From the NCBI GenBank assembly GCA_964453435.1, contig CAYVQZ010000022.1, positions 6,441-70,440 on the forward strand: 64,000 nucleotides of DNA, written 5' to 3'. Below the pieces are notes generated by a model that saw only the letters and a list, made by a program, of their open reading frames with translations, had not been told where the DNA came from and made no database searches. This document shows, piece by piece, positions 1-8,357 of the stretch (within the stretch, counting starts at the first letter, position 1; every line of letters starts with the position of its first letter). Origin of the DNA: CAYVQZ01 sp964453435 (GTDB lineage: Bacteria; Abyssobacteria; SURF-5). The translations under genes were made by a program, and so were the position numbers.

Positions 1-1154
1 AGCGGCACGGGGTCCGCAGAATGCGCCTTTATGCCGCACGGGGTCGAATGGTCCGCCGTCAGCGTGAGGACCACCGAATTCATATCGAGTCCCGGGACCA
101 GGTTCGCAAGGAAAAACTTGTCGATGGCCGCAATGATGTCCCGCTTCGCCTCGGCGTCTCCGTCGTGCCCCGGGAGGTCGGGCCCTTTGATATGAATGTA
201 AAGGCCTCCGTAGTTCGGCAATTCCTCGAGCGCTTTTTTCGCAAGCGGCGGGTAGTCCTTTTCGGGGTTTCCCGTTGTCTGCGGAACCGGCACGATATCC
301 ATGCCGGTGAGCATCGCGATGCCTTTTTCCACCGGCATCTCCTGGAAACAGCCGAACTTGACCCCGAAACTCTCGCTGATGGGCGGCATTTCCGGCAGGC
401 GGTCGCCGGCGTCCCGAGTCAGAATAAGGTTCCCCGGCATCTTCCCTTCGGACCTGCGCTTCTTGTTCACATCCGCCTTGTCGAGCACTTCATGACTCTT
501 CTCGACGAATTCGTTGGTCAGGTTTGCCGCCATCTCGGCGCCTTCCGGATTCTTTGCCCCCTCGAGCGGCTCGCATTTCTGCACCACGTCTTCGAATTTT
601 TCGAGCGCAACGCCCAGCAATCCTTCCCTGCCATATGCCGGGTCCGTGTTGGAAACCTCGGCCGAAAGCTTCCCGTCGCACCGGATGACGAGCACTCCCC
701 GATGTTCAATTGTGTTCTTGAACTCGAAATGTACGCCCGGAACCGAGGTCAGCTTGACTTTCGAGTTGACCTCGTTGCACAGTTCATCCGCCTCGGCGGT
801 CGTCAGATTTCTGCCGACGCGCCGGTCTTTGATTTCCGGGTATGTGCCCGCCGTGGCGAAATTGACACGGTACGCCAGGTCGCCGTTGTTCACCTTCAGC
901 CCGACCGCGTGCGACTCCAGGGGGCCTCTTCCCGTGTAGTACTTGTACGCGTCGTAACCGAGTATCGAGATCACCGCGATATCCGATTCGGGCGCTATCC
1001 CCGGAGCCACCGTATGCATGAGTCCGTTTTCCCCGCGACGCGCAAGGTCGTCCATGACAGGCGTGTCGGCGGCCTCGAGCGGCGTTCGATTCCCCAACGA
1101 CGGCGTGGCCCTGTCAGCTAAACCGTCAAGCACGATGTACAGAATCTTTTTCAT
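1..1154 (-). CDS. apgM: 2,3-bisphosphoglycerate-independent phosphoglycerate mutase, ApgM type (3' end cut by window edge)
   Basis: The gene interconverts 3- and 2-phosphoglycerate in glycolysis without a 2,3-BPG cofactor. Translating the minus strand from ATG 1154 gives MKKILYIVLDGLADRATPSL, with the metal Asp in the LDG motif (D10). The phosphorylated Ser lies in PESDIAVISILGYD (about S57), as in the alkaline-phosphatase superfamily. Near the end of the available sequence, TADHSTPCG and HSADPVP supply the second metal-site residues. 384 codons are open to the window edge, so only the last few residues are missing. GGAGGAGA lies 8 nt upstream of the ATG and fixes the start. The archaeal-type (COG3635) form is common in bacteria too. 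Family assignment is secure; the C-terminus is not visible. Confidence 0.93.
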   Translation of the reverse strand, partial: MKKILYIVLDGLADRATPSLGNRTPLEAADTPVMDDLARRGENGLMHTVAPGIAPESDIAVISILGYDAYKYYTGRGPLESHAVGLKVNNGDLAYRVNFATAGTYPEIKDRRVGRNLTTAEADELCNEVNSKVKLTSVPGVHFEFKNTIEHRGVLVIRCDGKLSAEVSNTDPAYGREGLLGVALEKFEDVVQKCEPLEGAKNPEGAEMAANLTNEFVEKSHEVLDKADVNKKRRSEGKMPGNLILTRDAGDRLPEMPPISESFGVKFGCFQEMPVEKGIAMLTGMDIVPVPQTTGNPEKDYPPLAKKALEELPNYGGLYIHIKGPDLPGHDGDAEAKRDIIAAIDKFFLANLVPGLDMNSVVLTLTADHSTPCGIKAHSADPVP

Positions 1155-1401
1155 ATCGGGTCTCCTCCGTCTCGAGCGGAACGAAGCATGGGCGCCATGA
1201 AGAGGGCGAGAAATGAAAAAGCCGCATTCGAGCAGTCTATCATGCGGCGCGCCCTCGCGCGCGGCACAGGTTGCCGCGGGTCCAAACGAAAGAGGCGCGC
1301 CCGTCACTCCCGGTGAATCGGGCGCGCTCTCTTTTCAAAAAAACTTCACTGAAACTGTCAGCCGCTCCGATAATCGCATATCGGCTCATATCGCCGCGTC
1401 T

Positions 1402-1430
1402 TTCGCAATCTCAAGGGTGGCATTATGATG
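1402..1430 (+). repeat. 29-bp intergenic repeat, copy A
   Basis: This is the most diverged of three intergenic copies (the others are 7352-7380 and 11847-11875). It matches the 11847 copy at 23 of 29 positions by hand alignment. The 3' end, GGCATTATGATG, is the best conserved part. It lies about 250 bases upstream of the apgM start. Function is unknown. Confidence 0.55.
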
Positions 1431-1485
1431 CGCCGCAGGTTCGAGGCTGTCCGATAATCGAATTTTCCGCCGAAACGCCAGCGGA

Positions 1486-1616
1486 GGGGACTGTCACTAT
1501 TTACGGAATCCCGCGCTCTGTCGTCATTCCCCGGCTTGACCGCGGAATTCAGTCATTTCTTCGCTGAGTGAGGCGAAGTCCCGCATATTTCGCGGGACAG
1601 ACCGGGGACTGCCCCC
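1486..1616. repeat. REP-like palindromic patch
   Basis: The patch holds GGGGACTGTCACTATTTACG at 1486-1505 and GGGGACTGCCCCC at 1604-1616. Between them GTCCCGC (1578-1584) pairs perfectly with GCGGGAC (1592-1598) around a 7-nt loop. Similar GACTG-centred G/C palindromes recur in other gaps of this window (7236-7249, 54171-54180). Such elements are known elsewhere as substrates of REP-associated (Y1) transposases. No transposase gene is present here. Confidence 0.5.
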
Positions 1617-1745
1617 TGGCAGGCGTCAACGTATTCTCGGGCACACTCACTCTCCCCGAAGCGAACAAACTTCACCATCGCCGAGGGCACTTTCACGTCC
1701 CTGGAGCACGGACCACCGGACCGTGGGACAAGCTACACAATTCCT

Positions 1746-1967
1746 CTAGACCGCCTCCACGGCTTTGACTGTCGGAACGCGCTCTTTCACCACACGCTCG
1801 ACTCCCATCTGGAGAGTCATCTGAGCGCCGGGACAGCCCGAACATGCGCCGACCAGGCGCACCTTCACAATACCGTCCTCGGTAACATCGATGAGCTCGA
1901 TGTCGCCGCCGTCGGCCTGCAGCTGGGGTCTGATATCATTAAGCGCTTCTTGAACTTGTTGTTTCAC
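1746..1967 (-). CDS. NifU C-terminal-domain Fe-S scaffold/carrier protein
   Basis: This 73-residue protein matches the NifU C-terminal (Nfu) domain, which carries a labile [4Fe-4S] cluster and passes it to apoproteins. The cluster ligands are in GACSGCPGAQMTL (a CxxC). The preceding LQADGGDIELIDV is the family signature. The length equals a bare Nfu domain with no A-type or NifU N-terminal part. The start is GTG at 1967 with AAGGAGG at 1974-1980. It lies upstream of apgM and downstream of the Usp gene. The client could be the [4Fe-4S] class I fumarase encoded nearby, which is inference only. Confidence 0.9.
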   Translation of the reverse strand: MKQQVQEALNDIRPQLQADGGDIELIDVTEDGIVKVRLVGACSGCPGAQMTLQMGVERVVKERVPTVKAVEAV

Positions 1968-2040
1968 TGAGAACCTCCTTCAATAGGCTGTTTCGTTGTC
2001 TACCCAACTAGTATGCCACAGAATCGATTCACGCACTAGC

Positions 2041-2508
2041 TCAGGGCATGACGAATTCATGGCCCGGCTTGCGGATGCTCAACACCGGGCAGGGAGCTTT
2101 TCGTACGACCTTTTCGGCGACGCTCCCGAACAAAACATGTTCCAATCCTCCGCGGCCGTGTGTCGCGATCACGATAAGGTCGACATTCTCATTGCGCGCC
2201 AACTCGAGTATTTCCATGAACGGCCTGCCCCGGCGGACCACCTTTTCTATCTCCATCGAGGTGTCGGTGACCTCGGCGTCAATGATCTCCTGCATTTCCT
2301 TGAGCCGGTTCTGCTCCATGTCCGCAAAGGAAGGCATAATCGGCACATCGAACATGTATGCGTTTGCCAGATACTGAATATCCTCAATCACATGAAGCAT
2401 ATACAGCTTGGAGCCGTACTCCTGTGCGAACGAGAGCGCATATCGAAAAGCATATTTGCTGTGGTCCGAAAAGTCTGTCGGAAACAAAATTTTTTCGATC
2501 TTTATCAT
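2041..2508 (-). CDS. Universal stress protein (UspA family)
   Basis: This 155-residue single-domain Usp protein begins MIKIEKILFPTDFSDHSKYA, the usual beta-1 strand with the D-S-S/A motif. It ends with THGRGG...FGSVAEKVVRKAPCPVL, the G-x2-G-x9-G(S) ATP-binding loop. It is therefore probably an ATP-binding type. The family modulates survival under starvation, oxidative or respiratory stress, but the exact target is unknown. It sits 57 bases downstream of the fumarase beta-subunit gene on the same strand and could be co-transcribed. A GGTGAGAG Shine-Dalgarno-like element precedes the ATG. Confidence 0.92.
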   Translation of the reverse strand: MIKIEKILFPTDFSDHSKYAFRYALSFAQEYGSKLYMLHVIEDIQYLANAYMFDVPIMPSFADMEQNRLKEMQEIIDAEVTDTSMEIEKVVRRGRPFMEILELARNENVDLIVIATHGRGGLEHVLFGSVAEKVVRKAPCPVLSIRKPGHEFVMP

Positions 2509-2565
2509 GGTTCTCTCACCTTGCCTCTGTCCGGGGTGCCCTCGTGTTTTTCCTGACTGCCACGC

Positions 2566-3156
2566 TCACTTTTTCGCCAGCAATTCTTCGAGTCTCTTCT
2601 CAGACAGTTCCTCCACTCGAGTATGAATGCTTCCTCCATGGGTGTCCATCGTGACTATTGCGGGAAATTCAGTCACCTCGAATTCCCAAAAACATTCCGG
2701 CATTCCGAACTCCTCGAGTTTGTATGCGTTCCGTATTCGGGAAACGTAGCGAGCGAGCACCACGGCTGCGCCGCTTACCGCCGAAAGATACACGCAGCCA
2801 TGACGCTTCAGAGCTTCAACCGTGCGTCCGTCCATGCCGCCTTTCCCGATAATCGCGCGAACTCCGTAGCGCGCTATGACATCGGGTTCGTAAGGATTCA
2901 TGCGGTTGCTGGTCGTGGGACCGGCGACCACGAGCTCGAAACCGGTTTCCAGCTTGCGGACCAGGGGGCCGCAATGGTACAGCGCCCCGCCCCGCAAATC
3001 GAAATCGAGCGTTTCCGGTGTCGCCTCTTCGACGAGGTACTTATGCGCCCGGTCCCGCGCGGTGAATACGGACCCTGTCAGACGCACCGTGTCCCCCAGG
3101 CGAAGCGCGCGAATATCGCTCTCCGACAACGGCGTATGAAGCTTGACTTCGGACAT
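2566..3156 (-). CDS. Class I fumarate hydratase, beta subunit (or L(+)-tartrate dehydratase beta)
   Basis: This 196-residue protein corresponds to the C-terminal half of FumA/FumB. It contains VAGPTTSNRMNPYEPDVIARYG and GKGGMD, the substrate-binding signature, followed by YLSAVSGAAVVLA. With the alpha subunit just upstream it forms the two-subunit oxygen-sensitive [4Fe-4S] hydratase interconverting fumarate and malate. Only 3 bases separate the alpha stop from this ATG, so the two are translationally linked. L(+)-tartrate dehydratase subunits look alike and cannot be excluded by eye. Fumarase is preferred because the arrangement is typical of TCA-cycle genes in anaerobes. Confidence 0.9.
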   Translation of the reverse strand: MSEVKLHTPLSESDIRALRLGDTVRLTGSVFTARDRAHKYLVEEATPETLDFDLRGGALYHCGPLVRKLETGFELVVAGPTTSNRMNPYEPDVIARYGVRAIIGKGGMDGRTVEALKRHGCVYLSAVSGAAVVLARYVSRIRNAYKLEEFGMPECFWEFEVTEFPAIVTMDTHGGSIHTRVEELSEKRLEELLAKK

Positions 3157-3159
3157 AGC

Positions 3160-4044
3160 TTAAACTATTCCCCTGTACTCGAGCGTCCCCTTGCGGTCGG
3201 CCCAACAGCAAAAAGCCACATCAACGAAATAGGACGCCGCATGGCGATGCGCGGCCCCGACCTTTACGCCCATGACACAGGTGTTGCCGCCGATGCCGAT
3301 CGGGCCGATTCCCAGACTGTTGCACTCGTTGAAAAGCCTCCGCTCGAGCGTCGCCAATTCCGGCGAGCCGCTGGCGTCGTCCAGTTCCCTCAGAAGCTGT
3401 CTCTTCGAGAGCATGGCCGCGCTGTCCTTGCTGCCTCCCAGGCCGATTCCGACCACATAAGGAGGACATCCCCGCCCTTGGGCGGCGTGCACCGCATCCA
3501 GCACCACCCTCCTCACACCGTCGAGATCGCGTCCCGCGCCCAGACGCGAATCGGGCAGTTTATAGACCGCGCCGCAGTTCTCGCTCCCGCCGCCTTTCAG
3601 CATGGCGCGAATCAGCAAATGATCCTCCGTCCAGGCGTCGAAATACACCAGCGGCCACAGCGTGCCCGTGTTATCACCCGAGTTCTTGCCCGTCACAGAG
3701 TCAACCGCGTTCGGCCGCAATGGAATAGCGCCGGTGGCAATCCGCGTCGCTTCCTCAATCGCCTCCCTCACTTTTGAAATCGAAACGTTCTCCGGAACCG
3801 TCACGAAGAACACCGGATATCCCGTGTCCTGACACATGGGCCTCGATTCCGACTTGGCCAACTCGACGTTTTCGAGTATCGTGCTCAAAGCCGCATGGCC
3901 GGGGCTATCCTTCTGTTCGGATGCGAGCGAGCGCGCCAGTCCCTCACGGATGTCGTCCGATAGAACCGTCGCCATCCTGCGATACAGATTCACCAATTCG
4001 TCGACGAGTGACACGTCACTCTTCTCTCCTTCAGCGTTCACCAT
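3160..4044 (-). CDS. Class I fumarate hydratase, alpha subunit
   Basis: This 294-residue protein matches the N-terminal half of class I fumarase. PMCQDTGYPVFFV carries one cluster Cys. SENCGAVYKL and GGNTCVMGVKVG supply further Cys residues placed like the [4Fe-4S] ligands. The ATG at 4044 follows a hairpin (4047-4060) that contains the only upstream GGAG. An in-frame GTG at 4014 has AAGGAGAG upstream and is an alternative start ten codons in. It is the first gene of a pair with the beta subunit. Tartrate dehydratase alpha is the alternative call. Confidence 0.9.
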   Translation of the reverse strand: MVNAEGEKSDVSLVDELVNLYRRMATVLSDDIREGLARSLASEQKDSPGHAALSTILENVELAKSESRPMCQDTGYPVFFVTVPENVSISKVREAIEEATRIATGAIPLRPNAVDSVTGKNSGDNTGTLWPLVYFDAWTEDHLLIRAMLKGGGSENCGAVYKLPDSRLGAGRDLDGVRRVVLDAVHAAQGRGCPPYVVGIGLGGSKDSAAMLSKRQLLRELDDASGSPELATLERRLFNECNSLGIGPIGIGGNTCVMGVKVGAAHRHAASYFVDVAFCCWADRKGTLEYRGIV

Positions 4045-4663
4045 GAGGAGCGTTCGCTCCGGCGACGTGGATTCCTTCGCCCAAGGTCAGGGCGGACGCA
4101 ATTCCATGTCCCCGGTCTCTTTGACCGCCGGTCTCAAGAACGTGAGAAGTTATCCTCCTCACTAAATTATGAGGCGTATAAAAGACAAGGGCTATTTATG
4201 ATATGCGCCTCGTAAGATACCAGCAGCGCCGTAATTATATTTGGATGGGTTTTATTTTGTCAAACAGGGTTTTTGAGACGAGAACATGCGGTCGGGCCTT
4301 GCCTCAGGATTAAATCCCGAAAAAATCCGGCTGAGCTGTTATTTATGAAAACGATGAGTTTTTGTCGTAATTTCTCATACTGCCTCGTTCCTGATTTGAA
4401 AGATGAGAATATGTTGCATGACGAGGGCCTCTGTTTCTGTTCCCAAGGCAGGCGCCCAACGGCAGAATCCCCCCGTATTTTGGGGACTCGTGGGATTGGC
4501 GGACTAACCGCGAAGCACACCTTGGCCAATTATCGGACATACTCTTAAAGGTCGGTTGTTGCGCCCGTGTTACGCACTTTTCGGGCGCTCGCGAACGAAG
4601 GTGTGCAGGTGGCGCAATGCTTCCTTTGGATAGCGGAGTGGAGCGAATCACGGATTGGCGCCG
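4045..4663. other. Non-coding gap with two hairpins
   Basis: This 619-base region lies between the fumarase operon start and the end of the FecR-like gene. I see no credible gene. GGAGC/GCTCC at 4047-4060 forms a hairpin directly before the fumarase ATG. A longer imperfect hairpin spans 4167-4215. A small TCCCC...GGGGA stem-loop near 4468-4487 resembles the REP-like palindromes seen elsewhere in the window. No clear -35/-10 pair for the fumarase genes was found. Confidence 0.55.
4167..4215. other. Long imperfect hairpin upstream of the fumarase genes
   Basis: TTATGAGGCGTATA (4167-4180) pairs with TATGCGCCTCGTAA (4202-4215). Twelve of 14 positions are Watson-Crick and two are G-T. The loop is 21 nt. 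It lies in the probable leader or upstream region of the fumarase operon. It could be a leader structure, an attenuator or a repeat fossil. Confidence 0.45.
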
Positions 4664-7072
4664 TTAGCGGCGCCCGCCGAATCTGGAAGAAACACGGTCC
4701 TTCAGTCCTGCCGAACTCCCGCGCCCACTGTTCACGGGTTTCTGATTTCCGACAGAGCCGCTTCTTTCGGGAGCGCGGTCAATATTCTGCCTGGTCGCGG
4801 GAGCGGAGGGACGCTGTATTCGGGCTCTTTGTTCCGGGCTGCGTTCGATTTTTTGATACGCAGAAGCGGAAGTTCTGCTTCGACTCATTGTGGGACGATT
4901 GTTCGTCGAAGCGTCAATTCTTGGCGACCTCTCCAATTTTCGCTGATACCCTGGGTTGGGGGCAGTGACAGGCTCGCTTCGCGTATCGGTGTTTCGCCTG
5001 ACCCGTGGAATTTCCCGCTTCATCTGCGTGTCTCTCATCGGCTCGCGCACGGCGTTCTCGCGGGTCGGAGCCCGCATCGGGGAATTGGAAACCTTTGTCT
5101 GCCGGTCAACGGTTCGCCGTTGCTCATGGGTTATGTTCCGATTCAATTCGGGAATCTTCCGTCTGTCAAGTTCGTATCCGTAATACCGGCTGTCGCGTTC
5201 CGGAGCAGGATTCGAAATGGTTTTTGGAGTAGCCCGGAACCGTTCCGTATTCCGAGGTATGGCTTCCTCCGTCGCCCTGTCCCGGCCCTGAACCTGCCTG
5301 TCTGCAACCTGCCGCGCCTTTTCAACGCGCCCCTTTTCCGTCAAATTCTGCCGCGGCTGCTTCGCCGTCACATTTTCTTTCCGGGAAACCTCGGGGATGG
5401 CCGGAATCTGTCTGGCGCGGTCCGTGAGGTCATATGACCTTCCGCTCCACCGCACTTTCGAAGGCGCGGCCTTTTTGTCAACCTTTTGCGCATGCGGTCG
5501 GATTACTCTCTCGCGGAAGTCAAGCGCCTTCACTTTGTCCCGTTCCAGTTTTTTCGGCAAGGCGTCCCCTGCAGCAGGTGAGCGAAGATTCTCGGAATAA
5601 CCACGAGCGTTCTCCAGCTTTGCAACGCGCCTCTGCAATTGCGGATGTTTGTCAACGGCAAGTATTCTTTGGAAATCCGCTCGGTCGCGAATGGTCTTGC
5701 CTTTGTGGAGTGTCTTCTTCAACGTCTCATCTCTCAGGTCCTCCACAAACCGAAACTCCCCTTTATTTTTCTCGATGAATCCTCTGTCGATATGACGGCC
5801 CCTATCCACGGGAAACGTCTTGATATCTCTACGATTCTTGTAGTCGTCGCGGGCATTTCGTCCGTCCCGATCGCCTTTATGGTGCTCGTCGTCGTGGTGT
5901 TTATCACGGTCATGATGCCCATGGTGGCCGTGATCGTGGTCATCATAATAATGATGATGGTGGTGATGATGATGGCGATGGAAATCGTCGTAGAAGACGA
6001 AGGAGAACGAGAACCAGTCGATGTAGCTGACTACATGGAGCGACGAGACGTAATAGGGATAGGTTGTTATTACGGGATATCCATAATACCCTCGGGGAAC
6101 CCAGCCGATGTAGTCATCATAAACGACCCAGTGGACGTACGAAGGCCGCCATACATATCCGGGTATCCAGACCCAGCCATAGAGCGGGTCGTAATTCCAT
6201 GAGCCGTAGTGATAGGTCGCATAGCCCCATGGTTCTTCCGGTATCCAGACCCACCCATAGTGGTCGCTGTAAAACCAACGCCCGTGATAGTAGGGGCGCC
6301 ATTCTTCGGCGACGTACGGCTGCCACGCGTACGAACCATATCTGTCGGAGTGAACCCACTCGCCGTAACCCTCCAAGTTTTCCGCGCCCACGATATCTTG
6401 TTCAATATAGGGGGGACGCTGGTATGCGGATAAAGCTATGTCGCGCTGCTCGCTCCAATCGTCAAATCCGTCCCGACTCGCAAACTCTATTGTCGAGAAC
6501 TCCGTGACGCCCTGAGGATTGACCATGACTCGCTCGCCGGTCCCGATATGCGAGCGTTGCGACGGCGTTTCCAGCTCGACTTGCCCTCGAAGAACCCTCA
6601 CCTCCGCTCCTCCGTCATCAAAAACATTGACGCGAGCAAGCGCAGTTTTCGTTGCCGTCACCTGGCCGCTGGGAAAGGTCAGAACGACCGGTTCCCCTCG
6701 CTCCTGCGAAACCCTGAGGTACGCCCGGCCAGAGTCGATTCCAACAACTTTTCTCCCTTTGGTTTCTATGAGAGCGATTCTCGAGCCCTCTCCGATTCGA
6801 AACGTGAGCCCGGGTTCGAACTGTATCTCCGCTCTGCCCGTTTCATTCGTCTGCAGTAAATCGCCTTCTTCCAGAATCAGGTCAGGCTCGGCATAACTCC
6901 AATCGATATCGTCTTTCCCGAGGATGAAGGTGTCGGCCACCGTCTCACTCAATCGGGCTGCAGGCGGAGAAATGTACGCCACGCCGTTGCCCGGCCAAAC
7001 AAACAACAAAGCGACGGCAAGCAGGACAAGCCGCCCCGTTGTCCCTCGGATTGTCCATCTGCCAGCATTCAT
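4664..7072 (-). CDS. Secreted FecR-domain / DUF6600-like protein with His-rich and disordered tail
   Basis: This 802-residue exported protein has a signal peptide at 1-31 (LVLLAVALLFVW then GVAYIS). A FecR-like beta domain spans about 60-190, with VVLTFPSGQVTATKT and RVLRGQVELET. Residues 235-340 are rich in W and Y with repeated GW-V-WIP and GYATYHYGSW units, the DUF6600 pattern. A run of eight His (367-374) opens a His/Asp tract to about 400. The last 400 residues are Arg/Lys/Glu/Pro-rich and probably disordered. The family occurs in Gram-negative envelopes; its function is unknown. The His tract suggests divalent-metal binding (inference). The stop codon lies inside the loop of a GGCGCC/GGCGCC hairpin (4657-4674). 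Confidence 0.85.
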   Translation of the reverse strand: MNAGRWTIRGTTGRLVLLAVALLFVWPGNGVAYISPPAARLSETVADTFILGKDDIDWSYAEPDLILEEGDLLQTNETGRAEIQFEPGLTFRIGEGSRIALIETKGRKVVGIDSGRAYLRVSQERGEPVVLTFPSGQVTATKTALARVNVFDDGGAEVRVLRGQVELETPSQRSHIGTGERVMVNPQGVTEFSTIEFASRDGFDDWSEQRDIALSAYQRPPYIEQDIVGAENLEGYGEWVHSDRYGSYAWQPYVAEEWRPYYHGRWFYSDHYGWVWIPEEPWGYATYHYGSWNYDPLYGWVWIPGYVWRPSYVHWVVYDDYIGWVPRGYYGYPVITTYPYYVSSLHVVSYIDWFSFSFVFYDDFHRHHHHHHHHYYDDHDHGHHGHHDRDKHHDDEHHKGDRDGRNARDDYKNRRDIKTFPVDRGRHIDRGFIEKNKGEFRFVEDLRDETLKKTLHKGKTIRDRADFQRILAVDKHPQLQRRVAKLENARGYSENLRSPAAGDALPKKLERDKVKALDFRERVIRPHAQKVDKKAAPSKVRWSGRSYDLTDRARQIPAIPEVSRKENVTAKQPRQNLTEKGRVEKARQVADRQVQGRDRATEEAIPRNTERFRATPKTISNPAPERDSRYYGYELDRRKIPELNRNITHEQRRTVDRQTKVSNSPMRAPTRENAVREPMRDTQMKREIPRVRRNTDTRSEPVTAPNPGYQRKLERSPRIDASTNNRPTMSRSRTSASAYQKIERSPEQRARIQRPSAPATRQNIDRAPERSGSVGNQKPVNSGRGSSAGLKDRVSSRFGGRR

Positions 7073-7223
7073 GGTTCTTCCCTCCCGACTATATCGGCAA
7101 TGAAGCCTCTCAAAATATTGTCATCGCTTCATTCTCCATGTTAGTCGATTCAACCGCCGAAAATATTCACTTCCGGCCCTTCTCGCGAACCACCGCGCTC
7201 GTATCGGCTTACGCGATCGTCCA

Positions 7224-7263
7224 GCAATTCGGATTGGGGGACTGCCCCCGAAGCGCGAATTGC
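7224..7263. repeat. REP-like nested inverted repeat
   Basis: The outer arms GCAATTCG (7224-7231) and CGAATTGC (7256-7263) are perfectly complementary. Inside them, GGGGGACTGCCCCC (7236-7249) is a 5-bp stem with an ACTG loop. The core matches palindromes at 1604-1616 and in part at 54171-54180. It is probably a REP/MITE-type fossil, though a transcription end cannot be ruled out. Confidence 0.55.
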
Positions 7264-7351
7264 CGAATCGCGGGGCGTATTCATTGCCCCCGCCCGCATT
7301 TACACCTTTCATAATTTATCAAATTTCCGCCGCTATTTCCATTCGACTCCC

Positions 7352-7380
7352 TTCATAAATGCAATGATTGCAATATGATG
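7352..7380 (+). repeat. 29-bp intergenic repeat, copy B
   Basis: It is identical to the 11847-11875 copy at 26 of 29 positions, with core CAATGATTGCAATATGATG. The similarity appears to continue, more weakly, for about 40 bases on the 5' side. It lies about 280 bases upstream of the FecR-like gene start, read on the opposite strand. Confidence 0.6.
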
Positions 7381-7729
7381 TGCGCTCAAGGAGCCGGTGA
7401 GGGCGCCTGACGAGCCGAAAGCTTCCTGTCTCCTTCCTTTAAGTTTAGCATCGAAAGGTTCGATCAGGAAACCCCCTGCAAGCCCGTTCTTCCCTTTCAT
7501 TATCGAGAAAGCGCAGCAACATTTTCAGCCGGTTTTTGGCTCTCATTTTTTAGACACATCCCGGGCCGCAGAAGTTAAATCGGCTCTCCTTTTTCTCCCC
7601 GCCGCCAACATAAATTCAAACTTTTGCGAAAGCTGTCTTTTGGAGTTTTCTGGGGGTAACCTCTCGATGGACCCTGCTCGTTTCAACTGCGTCAAGCGGC
7701 CCCGCAAGGCATTTCATCCCCGAACCCTG

Positions 7730-7758
7730 TTGAATCGGCCCTTGTTTTCTGTTAGAAT
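7730..7758 (+). promoter_or_regulatory. Sigma-70-type promoter for the cupin epimerase gene
   Basis: -35 TTGAAT (7730-7735), a 17-nt spacer and -10 TAGAAT (7753-7758), followed by AGGGAGGT (7796-7803) and the ATG at 7812. Spacing and orientation fit a housekeeping promoter with a leader of about 45 nt. Confidence 0.7.
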
Positions 7759-7811
7759 GCCTCGGCTCGAATAATTGCACGGGCGCAGGCCCTTCAGGGA
7801 GGTAGCGAAAA

Positions 7812-8261
7812 ATGATAAACGGCGTGAAGAAGGTTTCGCTTATTCGTCACGTGGATGACCGCGGCTACGTCACCGAGATTCTCCGTTCGGATTCACCGCA
7901 TTTCCAGAAGTTCGGCCAGGTTTACGTCGCCACGTGCCGCCACAACGTAATCAAAGCCTGGCACTGCCACCGAAAGCAGACGGATAATTTTTTCGTGGTC
8001 AAGGGAACCGCAAAGATAGGTTTATATGACGACAGACCTGACAGTCCGACGCGCGGCGAGTACAACGTGCTCATTCTCGGCGAAGACGGTGAGAACATGC
8101 TCCTGAGTATCCCGCCCATGGTATGGCACGGCCAGATGGGCCTGAGCGAGATGAGTTACCTGCTCAATATTCCCACCGAAGCGTACGACCCCAAAAATCC
8201 TGATGAGCTCAGAAAACGGGTCGATGAACTGGAAGACATCTGGACAATCAGAAACCGGTAG
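7812..8261 (+). CDS. Cupin-fold dTDP-4-dehydrorhamnose 3,5-epimerase-related protein
   Basis: This 149-residue single cupin resembles RmlC-like sugar epimerases. IKAWHCHRKQTDNFFVVKG carries the family His cluster and strand pattern. PPMVWHGQMGLSEMSYLLNIP is the second half of the barrel, followed by a short C-terminal helix. It is shorter than typical RmlC (about 180 residues), so it may be an epimerase or isomerase on another nucleotide sugar, or a non-catalytic cupin. It stands alone on the plus strand with its own promoter and a strong Shine-Dalgarno AGGGAGGT. Neighbours are envelope glycosylation genes, which fits a role in sugar-precursor synthesis. Confidence 0.75.
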   Translation: MINGVKKVSLIRHVDDRGYVTEILRSDSPHFQKFGQVYVATCRHNVIKAWHCHRKQTDNFFVVKGTAKIGLYDDRPDSPTRGEYNVLILGEDGENMLLSIPPMVWHGQMGLSEMSYLLNIPTEAYDPKNPDELRKRVDELEDIWTIRNR

Positions 8262-8357
8262 GAGCGGTTCGTTCCGTCTCCGCTTTCCGTAACTCTCCCG
8301 ACATTCCTGCACGCCCGTGCCCGTTCCCCCGCGAGGTCAGGCGCACACAAAGCTTTT

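Larger units (their letters stand above)
1155..1745. other. Non-coding gap with fossil repeat patches
   Basis: This 591-base gap lies between apgM and the NifU-like gene. I see no credible gene: open frames here are short and have no recognisable protein pattern. It contains one copy of a 29-bp repeat (1402-1430) and a REP-like patch (1486-1616) with a perfect 7-bp hairpin. The rest shows nothing I can name. Confidence 0.6.
7073..7811. other. Divergent intergenic region with promoter and repeats
   Basis: This 739-base region separates the minus-strand FecR-like gene from the plus-strand cupin epimerase gene. It holds a cruciform-like G/C repeat (7224-7263), a 29-bp repeat copy (7352-7380) and a good promoter for the downstream gene (7730-7758). 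No credible gene was found. The stretch 7400-7720 is featureless to my eye. Confidence 0.6.

Noticed and set aside
21..1121. 366-residue plus-strand frame at the window start
   Set aside because: The minus strand encodes a complete ApgM signature in this interval, with a good Shine-Dalgarno. The plus frame is Arg/His/Val-rich noise.
4260..4651. Overlapping 89- to 102-codon frames in the gap after the FecR-like gene
   Set aside because: They have no Shine-Dalgarno, no protein pattern, and overlap on both strands.
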